This document shows, one piece after another, positions 4,678 through 9,787 of a DNA stretch of 9,787 bases (position 1 is the stretch's first letter; the number at the start of each line of letters is the position of its first letter). Both the position numbers and the translations under genes were made by a program. The notes under the pieces were generated by a model that was given only the letters and a program-made list of their open reading frames with translations, was not told the DNA's origin and made no database searches. The DNA comes from an uncultured Bacilli bacterium (lineage in GTDB: Bacteria; Bacillota_I; Bacilli_A; RF39; UBA660): positions 1-9,787 of the forward strand of contig CASRZP010000049.1 of assembly GCA_949440065.1 (NCBI GenBank), written 5' to 3'.

Positions 4678-6724
4678 AACGACTAAAGTAATAATCTGTG
4701 ATTCTTTTGGTAATTCTTCTTGTTACCATACTCGTATAATCTACTCTACTACTAGGGTAAGACACATCAGGACTAGTAACCACAATAGTCATTTCAGGAT
4801 TATCAAACGGAGCATACCCAACGAATGCTGTACTAATCGTCTCTTGATCGATCACACCATCTCCATTTGTATCTAAAAAACTCTCACTGGTTCCCGTTTT
4901 TCCTACACCATTATTTTGATAAGAAAAATATCCATGTCCTATTCCATAACTTGCATGTGTCACAGCATAAAACCCTTGCTTGATTCGATCAAAATATTCT
5001 TGCTTAGTATCAATTTGATTTAATACTTCCCTGCCATACTCCTTAATCACTTCTCCCAATTCATGTCCTTCGGTTGACTGATGAATTCTAAGAAGTAAAT
5101 GTGGTGTTAATCTTTCCCCATTATTCACCATAGTCGTAATATATTGTGATAATTGCAGTGGTGTATAGGTTTCAAATTGTCCCATAACATAATCTAATAA
5201 ATGTCCAGCTTCCCTAGAATCACTCGTGTATCCTGTGCTTTCTACTGGTAAATCAATACCTGTTTTTACCCCTAGTCCAAACTCATGATACATCTTACGA
5301 TATATATCAAAAGCACTATCATCAATGGCTAAAGGTCTATCATATTGATAATTAGCTTTAGCAACACGCATAGCTACTTTAAATTGATACACATTACTAG
5401 ATAAAGCCAAGGCTTCAATATCATTAATATTTCCTAACGTTCTCCACGAACACTTCTTAGGTGTCGATTGAATTTTAATACATTCATCCAAAATATATTC
5501 CCCTATTTTTACTACGCCTTGATCGTATCCCGTTAATAAAGATGCACCTTTTACCACACTTCCTACAGTCATTGGAGAAGTTAAAATCATCGTCGTACAA
5601 TCCACAATCGTATAGCTATTTCCTTGCTCTAACGCTTGTTTTCCCGACATTGCTAAAATATCTCCCGTTTTAGGATCTTGAACAACGGCAAAACTTCGAT
5701 TATAAAACTTTGTATTTGCTTGACTTTTCGTAAGTAACACTTCTTCTTCCAAAATCTTTTCTACTTCTCTTTGCAAATTAATATCAATCGTTAACACCAA
5801 ATCATTTCCCCTAATGCCTTCTTTTACCAAAGTTAATTCATTATTGGACAACTCATAAATTGCTTTTTGTCCTTTCAATTGTTCCTCATATTGTTTCTCT
5901 AAATAACTAAGCCCCACTCTATCATTTAAAGAATATCCTTTTTCTAAATAATAATCTTTTAACTCTAATGGTAGTCCTTGTTCAATACTAGAAATATTTC
6001 CTAAAAGTGATTTTAAGGTATCTTGATAATAATAGATCCTCTCATAACTAGAAGTTATCTTAAATCCAGGTAAATTATCCATATTTTCTACAATATAAGC
6101 AATCTCTTTCGGGCTTACCTCACTCGTTTTGACTTTTTTCATTTCATAAGAATACCCTTTATTCATTAAATAATACACAAGAGCCGCTTTTTTATCTATT
6201 TCACTTAATCCTTCTAATTCTTCTTTAGTAATTCTTGAAATTTTAAGATTTTCAATATCACTTAAGGTAAGTTTTCTTTCATCTACTTTAGCATATTCTT
6301 CTTTAGTAATTTTACTATTTCCCACTTTGGGATACAATAATAAGTAGAACTCTTTTAAATTTCTCTCATATAATTTAGATAGGTCTAGTTGAATATGATA
6401 AGCAATAGTATACGCTAGATTTATCTCTTCTTTAGTCGTAACTTTTTTTCCTTTTTGGTAGGTAATCATAGGTATTTCTTGGTTATCAACTAATAAATTA
6501 TAATTTCTATCATAGATTCTTCCTCGAGGGGCTTCATCTTGATAGATAATAGACTTTTGTAAATGTTTTAGTTTTTCTTGATAAGTATTTCTTTTTATGT
6601 ACATCACATCATATAATTGAAACGATAATATCAAAAATAAAACACTAAGAAAAATAGTCAATATAAAAATACGACGGGAAAATACACGTTCAATAGATGG
6701 TTTTTTACGTTTTACTTTTTTCAT
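4676..6724 (-). CDS. Class B penicillin-binding protein (transpeptidase, PBP2/PbpA-like)
   Basis: About 682 residues. A D,D-transpeptidase that cross-links peptidoglycan outside the membrane; class B enzymes lack a glycosyltransferase domain and work with SEDS partners such as RodA or FtsW. Numbering from the upstream ATG at 6736: basic cytoplasmic tail, one membrane anchor at about 23-40, APRGRIYDRN (69-78) opening the N-terminal dimerisation domain, and transpeptidase domain from about 345. Active-site motifs are complete: SVVK (Ser393 nucleophile, Lys396), SSN (446-448) and KTGT (613-616). Right after KTGT comes DTNGDGVID (622-630), which looks like a calcium-binding loop. Start: ATG 6736 has no ribosome site and lies on a possible -10 box; ATG 6724 sits six bases after GGTG and is preferred. 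Elongation (PbpA/MrdA) rather than division is suggested by overall layout but not proven. Confidence 0.93.
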   Translation of the reverse strand: MKKVKRKKPSIERVFSRRIFILTIFLSVLFLILSFQLYDVMYIKRNTYQEKLKHLQKSIIYQDEAPRGRIYDRNYNLLVDNQEIPMITYQKGKKVTTKEEINLAYTIAYHIQLDLSKLYERNLKEFYLLLYPKVGNSKITKEEYAKVDERKLTLSDIENLKISRITKEELEGLSEIDKKAALVYYLMNKGYSYEMKKVKTSEVSPKEIAYIVENMDNLPGFKITSSYERIYYYQDTLKSLLGNISSIEQGLPLELKDYYLEKGYSLNDRVGLSYLEKQYEEQLKGQKAIYELSNNELTLVKEGIRGNDLVLTIDINLQREVEKILEEEVLLTKSQANTKFYNRSFAVVQDPKTGDILAMSGKQALEQGNSYTIVDCTTMILTSPMTVGSVVKGASLLTGYDQGVVKIGEYILDECIKIQSTPKKCSWRTLGNINDIEALALSSNVYQFKVAMRVAKANYQYDRPLAIDDSAFDIYRKMYHEFGLGVKTGIDLPVESTGYTSDSREAGHLLDYVMGQFETYTPLQLSQYITTMVNNGERLTPHLLLRIHQSTEGHELGEVIKEYGREVLNQIDTKQEYFDRIKQGFYAVTHASYGIGHGYFSYQNNGVGKTGTSESFLDTNGDGVIDQETISTAFVGYAPFDNPEMTIVVTSPDVSYPSSRVDYTSMVTRRITKRITDYYFSR

Positions 6725-6786
6725 CATCTTCACCATTTATAGTGTGTATATTTTTTGATAAATTATGAATAATTGAAAGGAGAAAT

Positions 6787-7041
6787 ATGTATACATTTTT
6801 TATTGATAAATATATTAGTAGGTTAACGCTTGAAGATTTTCTTACTTTAGCAAAAAACAATGGCATTTCTTTTAAGAATAATGAGCTAGATTTTTGTTAT
6901 AAAATGGTTAAAAACAATTGGAAGGAATTTTATCAAGGAGATAGAGATGCTTTTTTTAAAAAGGTTAAAGAAAATGTAAGTGATGAAACTTTTTCACAAA
7001 TCATGAAGGTTTATCAAAAGTATCAAGATAAAATAAAATAG
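6787..7041 (+). CDS. Small DUF2624-like protein beside nfo
   Basis: 84 residues, charged and mostly helical, no membrane segment or signal. Start supported by AAAGGAG ahead of the ATG. The region LTLEDFLTLAKNNGISFKN, followed by a second helix pair ending in SQIMKVYQKYQDK, resembles the short DUF2624 (YqfT) proteins of Bacilli, which in Bacillus subtilis sit next to nfo (YqfS). Here too the neighbour is nfo, though convergent rather than co-directional. The family's function is not known. It is divergent from the PBP, with only about 50 bases between starts, and shares a terminator with nfo. The family call rests on recalled pattern and context; the gene itself is secure. Confidence 0.75.
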   Translation: MYTFFIDKYISRLTLEDFLTLAKNNGISFKNNELDFCYKMVKNNWKEFYQGDRDAFFKKVKENVSDETFSQIMKVYQKYQDKIK

Positions 7042-7070
7042 GATGAAATTAATTTTCATCCTTTTGTTTT
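7041..7070. terminator. Shared terminator spanning both stop codons of convergent genes
   Basis: GGATGAAA-TTAAT-TTTCATCC (7041-7061) is a perfect 8-bp stem followed by TTTTGTTTT on plus and by TATTTTATTTT on minus. The plus-strand gene stops at 7039-7041 and nfo at 7049-7051, so one hairpin ends both transcripts. Confidence 0.9.
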
Positions 7071-7924
7071 AGATTATCATCAAAAGTTTGACTTTTTAAC
7101 ATGGCAATTTCTTCTTTATAAGGAGCTTTATCTAAAATGAAAGGGGTTTCTAATATTTTAGGAATATTTTCTATCTTTTTATGATGAACAATTTTTAATA
7201 AAGTTTCAAAACCAATTTTTCCATATCCAATATTTTCATGACGATCTTTGTGACTACCAAGGTCGTTTTTGCTATCATTAACGTGAACACATTTTAAGTA
7301 AGGTAAACCAATGATTTTATCAAATTCTTCTAAAAACGAATCAAAATTTGATAAATCGTACCCTGCATCATGTAAGTGACAGGTATCTATACATACACCA
7401 ATGTGTTTTTTATCTTCTACTTGTTCAATAATTTCCTTTATCTCTTCTAGTTTACTTCCTACTTCACTACCCTTTCCTGCCATGGTTTCTAGTAAAATCG
7501 TTACCGTATTTTCTTTGGTTAAGCATTCGTTTAAGGCTTTTACAATAAAAGATATTCCTTTTTCTATACCACTACCTACATGACTTCCTGGGTGTACGAC
7601 TAAATAAGATATTCCTAATTCTTGACAACGCTTCAACTCTTCTTTTAAAAAGCGAATGGAAAATTGATGTTTTTCGCTATCGCCATTAGCAAGATTAATA
7701 ATGTATGGAGCATGAACAATAATGGTGTCTAATTTCATATGATATTCATCCATTTTTTGTAACGCCTTCTTAGTTAACTCTTCTGAAATAGGAAAACGTA
7801 GAGTATTTTGTGGAGCTCCTGTATAAAACATGAAGGTATTAGCTAAATAAGAATGAGCTGTTTCAACACTTCCTAGCATTTGATCATCTTTTCTAAAAGA
7901 TACATGACTTCCAATTAATAACAT
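7049..7924 (-). CDS. nfo: Endonuclease IV (AP endonuclease)
   Basis: 291 residues, normal for the family. A three-zinc TIM-barrel enzyme that cuts DNA 5' of abasic sites in base excision repair and removes blocked 3' ends. All nine metal ligands of the family can be placed: His71 (VHAPY), His111 (VVHPGSH), Glu146 (LLETMAG), Asp180 and His183 (IDTCH), His214 (VHVNDSK), Asp227 and His229 (DRHENIG), Glu259 (LETP). The family start MLLIGSHVSF fixes the ATG at 7924, preceded by GGTGAT. An ATG at 7939 in the same frame would add five residues but lies only two bases after the -10 box, upstream of the expected transcription start, so it is rejected. Own promoter; convergent with the DUF2624-like gene. 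Confidence 0.97.
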   Translation of the reverse strand: MLLIGSHVSFRKDDQMLGSVETAHSYLANTFMFYTGAPQNTLRFPISEELTKKALQKMDEYHMKLDTIIVHAPYIINLANGDSEKHQFSIRFLKEELKRCQELGISYLVVHPGSHVGSGIEKGISFIVKALNECLTKENTVTILLETMAGKGSEVGSKLEEIKEIIEQVEDKKHIGVCIDTCHLHDAGYDLSNFDSFLEEFDKIIGLPYLKCVHVNDSKNDLGSHKDRHENIGYGKIGFETLLKIVHHKKIENIPKILETPFILDKAPYKEEIAMLKSQTFDDNLKQKDEN

Positions 7925-7940
7925 TTTTATCACCACCATT

Positions 7941-7969
7941 ATTATAGCAAAAAGAAAAAAAGATGAAAA
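7941..7969 (-). promoter_or_regulatory. Promoter of nfo
   Basis: TTTTCA (7964-7969), 17 bases, perfect TATAAT (7941-7946). The start near 7934 leaves a leader of about 10 bases. No LexA-type operator is evident. Between here and the end of LRR protein B (8021) is only a weak bulged hairpin (ATGG-TTA-CCAT) before T-rich sequence, possibly the terminator of B. Confidence 0.65.
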
Positions 7970-8020
7970 CCAAAAATTATCATGGTAACCATTTTTTCTC
8001 TATGAAATATATCTATTTTA

Positions 8021-9649
8021 TTATTCAGTATCAGTAACGATAATATTACCTGCACTATGAGCAATAGTTCCTGTTACAAATGTTGCTGTACTACTACCAC
8101 TTGTGATACTTTTCCAGTCAAAACTTCTTCCTGCTTGATTAATGATTTTTATTAAATATTTATTACTAAATGAGCTTTTATAAAATGCACTTTCCCCAAT
8201 ACTTGTTACACTAGTTGGTATTGTAACACTTGCTAATTGATTAAAAGAAAATGCATTATTTCCAATACTTGTTACACTAGTTGGTATTATTACATTAGTT
8301 AATTGATTATTATAAAAAGCATATTCTTCAATCTTTATTACATTATTGGGAATAACCACATTATCTCTATTTACTCCGCCGTAACTATTTAATGAAGTAT
8401 AATTTGTACTTCCATCAGTATTTCGATTATAAATAAATGCCCGTTCTCCTGATAATTGATTATTAGAAAATGCTCCTCCTCCCATAGTTGTGACACTATT
8501 GGGGATTTTCACATTTGTTAATTGGTTGTCTTGAAACGCCCTATTTCCGATGGTTGTTACACTATCTGGAATAGTTATAGAAGTTAATTGATTATCCAAA
8601 AATGCTTGTTCGCCAATTGTTGTTACACTATCTGGGATTGATACATCCGTCAATTGATTATTCCAAAATGCTTGTTCACCAATTGTTGTTACACTATCTG
8701 GGATTGATACATCCGTCAATTGATTATTCCAAAATGCTTGTTCACCAATTGTTATTACACTATCTGGAATTATTATATTTGTTAATTGATTATTATAAAA
8801 AGCAAGCACTCCAATATTTGTCACAGTATTCGGTATCATTACACTTGTTAAATGATTAGGAATATGAGAAGTAGGTTCATTTTCGCAAAATGCCATCATA
8901 CCAATTTTTTTGACCTCTACACCATTAATTGTTGGAGGAATAACTACATCTAATGGACAATTATCCCTATTATTATAATACCGTGTAATTTCTCCATTAG
9001 TTAAATCAAAAGCAAAACATGATTCATCAGTATACATAATAACATCTTGTTTAGCATATACATTAATTTTTATTCCATATTTCTTTTGTACTTCGGTAAT
9101 TTCTGTATTTTCATCCACCCACATGCGAAGTCGATAATTATGTATTGTTGTTCCTTCCTCGGTAAAGTTTCCTTGATCTAGAATCATACTTCCAACAGGT
9201 GAACCTATCTCCGTCCGATTGTCAATTGGTATAAAATTGGTAGGTTCTAAAATAGATGTATAAGTATTACCAGGATCTATTGCTCGTTCTAAATATAATT
9301 TTACTTCATTATCTAACAAAGGTTCCATATCCGTAATTGGTATTTTTACTGCTGTTACTTCATACCCAATGGTTGTTGCCTTTCCTAGTGTTGCTGTTAC
9401 CGTAAAATCAAAGACGTTATTTTCCCCTGTTAACATTTTTCCTGTTTCATCATTAATCGGTAGAGCATCTTCTAGAATAATTCCCGTTTTTCCTTCCGTA
9501 TAGGTTAACATCACTGTTCCTGTTTCTAAAGTATTTTCCACTGTTCCTTGTTTTACAAAACGAAATGCTGCGAATGTTACCCCAATGGTTACACATATTA
9601 TTGATAATAGTAATACTAGAGTAATTAGTATTTTCCTTTTTTCTTTCAT
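8021..9649 (-). CDS. Secreted SipW-type/LRR_5 surface protein B (BspA-like)
   Basis: 542 residues, intact. In order: a charged start (MKEKRK) and hydrophobic signal ending VTIGVTFAAF, of the SipW-dependent TasA/camelysin kind; a beta-rich N-terminal domain (about 30-202) strongly matching protein A, sharing for example TGENNVFDFTV, DNEVKLYLERAIDP, NYRLRMWVDEN and YGIKINVYAKQD; about ten LRR_5 (BspA/TpLRR) units of 22-23 residues from about 235 to 490 with the pattern NQLT.V.IP.SVT.IG..AF; a non-repeat loop at about 399-430 (GERAFIYNRN...GGVNRDN) inside the array; and a short tail, AGRSFDW...TATFVTGT. It has no anchor motif, so it may assemble on the surface or be released. Start supported by AGGG six bases upstream and an extended -10. 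Role in adhesion or biofilm matrix is inferred from the families only. Confidence 0.88.
   Translation of the reverse strand: MKEKRKILITLVLLLSIICVTIGVTFAAFRFVKQGTVENTLETGTVMLTYTEGKTGIILEDALPINDETGKMLTGENNVFDFTVTATLGKATTIGYEVTAVKIPITDMEPLLDNEVKLYLERAIDPGNTYTSILEPTNFIPIDNRTEIGSPVGSMILDQGNFTEEGTTIHNYRLRMWVDENTEITEVQKKYGIKINVYAKQDVIMYTDESCFAFDLTNGEITRYYNNRDNCPLDVVIPPTINGVEVKKIGMMAFCENEPTSHIPNHLTSVMIPNTVTNIGVLAFYNNQLTNIIIPDSVITIGEQAFWNNQLTDVSIPDSVTTIGEQAFWNNQLTDVSIPDSVTTIGEQAFLDNQLTSITIPDSVTTIGNRAFQDNQLTNVKIPNSVTTMGGGAFSNNQLSGERAFIYNRNTDGSTNYTSLNSYGGVNRDNVVIPNNVIKIEEYAFYNNQLTNVIIPTSVTSIGNNAFSFNQLASVTIPTSVTSIGESAFYKSSFSNKYLIKIINQAGRSFDWKSITSGSSTATFVTGTIAHSAGNIIVTDTE
8603..8753. repeat. Near-identical tandem 66-bp repeats inside LRR protein B
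   Basis: Copies 8603-8668 and 8669-8734 differ at one base in 66, and the match continues 19 bases into a third, diverged copy (from 8735). Each encodes one 22-residue LRR unit (IPDSVTTIGEQAFWNNQLTD). The other units of the protein are far more diverged, so this duplication is recent. Confidence 0.95.
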
Positions 9650-9654
9650 ATTTT

Positions 9655-9679
9655 CCCTACTTTCTTTTTTAGTATATCA
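9655..9679 (-). promoter_or_regulatory. Extended -10 promoter and ribosome site of LRR protein B
   Basis: TG-A-TATACT (9671-9679) without a recognisable -35; start near 9664. AGGG at 9655-9658 is the ribosome site for the ATG at 9649. The TATACT matches the one in front of paralogue A. Confidence 0.6.
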
Positions 9680-9730
9680 TCCTTTTCTAGATTCATTCGA
9701 TAAGTTAGCAAATAATAAATTTAACACAAG

Positions 9731-9758
9731 AAAAAGAACAAGATTTTATATCCTGTTC
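9731..9758 (-). terminator. Intrinsic terminator of a minus-strand gene beyond the right edge
   Basis: GAACAGGAT-ATAAA-ATCTTGTTC (9 bp with one G-U pair, 9736-9758) followed by TTTTT on the minus strand. It separates LRR protein B from whatever lies upstream, so B is its own transcription unit. Confidence 0.8.
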
Positions 9759-9787
9759 CTTGAACTTTCTTATCATATATAGATTTT

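Noticed and set aside
4490..4876. 128-codon open frame on the plus strand
   Set aside because: Lies antisense to rpmG and the PBP 3' end, which are both secure; no ribosome site and no family features.
8602..8859. Plus-strand open frame with leucine-rich repeated sequence
   Set aside because: It is the mirror image of the 66-bp LRR repeats of protein B; its periodicity comes from the real minus-strand gene.
9585..9782. 65-codon hydrophobic plus-strand frame at the right edge
   Set aside because: Antisense to the signal peptide and promoter of LRR protein B and crosses the terminator; no ribosome site.
1..9787. CRISPR arrays, tRNA or rRNA genes, insertion sequences, prophage or replication origins
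   Set aside because: None seen by eye: the only tandem repeat is coding LRR sequence, and no transposase, integrase or cloverleaf was recognised.

Overview
The base composition is very AT-rich, ribosome binding sites are AGGAGG-like, promoters have sigma-A style -10 boxes, and a T-box riboswitch precedes pheS. Together these point to a low-GC Firmicute (class Bacilli). The SipW-type/leucine-rich-repeat surface proteins fit an uncultured, possibly gut-associated relative of Erysipelotrichales or RF39, but that placement is inference. The standard genetic code fits: Trp is TGG in every gene checked, and no recognised gene has an in-frame TGA. All visible stop codons are TAA or TAG.

Layout: nearly everything is on the minus strand. 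Reading the window left to right: the 5' two-thirds of pheS (cut by the window edge) with a complete phenylalanine T-box leader and promoter; a large secreted leucine-rich-repeat protein (LRR protein A) whose start is frameshifted at an A7 tract; a roughly 270-bp gap with an unexplained promoter and tiny reading frames; a double-XRE regulator, divergent from a 63-aa coiled-coil protein on the plus strand; efp, rpmG and a class B penicillin-binding protein; a small plus-strand DUF2624-like gene convergent with nfo (endonuclease IV); and a second secreted leucine-rich-repeat protein (LRR protein B) paralogous to A.

How it fits together: pheS, efp, rpmG, the PBP and nfo are core functions (tRNA charging, translation elongation, ribosome, wall synthesis, abasic-site repair). 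They are separated by compact intrinsic terminators, several of which overlap stop codons. The accessory layer is the LRR pair. Both share a SipW/TasA-like signal and an N-terminal beta-rich domain of about 170 residues, then diverge: A has three LRR_5 units and a Cys-rich C-terminal domain, while B has about ten LRR units, two of them nearly identical at DNA level. The XRE regulator next to A, with a perfect palindrome at its own start, is a candidate controller of this locus. No dedicated signal peptidase, sortase, CRISPR array, insertion sequence or tRNA is visible, and I see no clearly complete new multi-gene system. The most informative oddities are the frameshifted start of A and the gap upstream of it.
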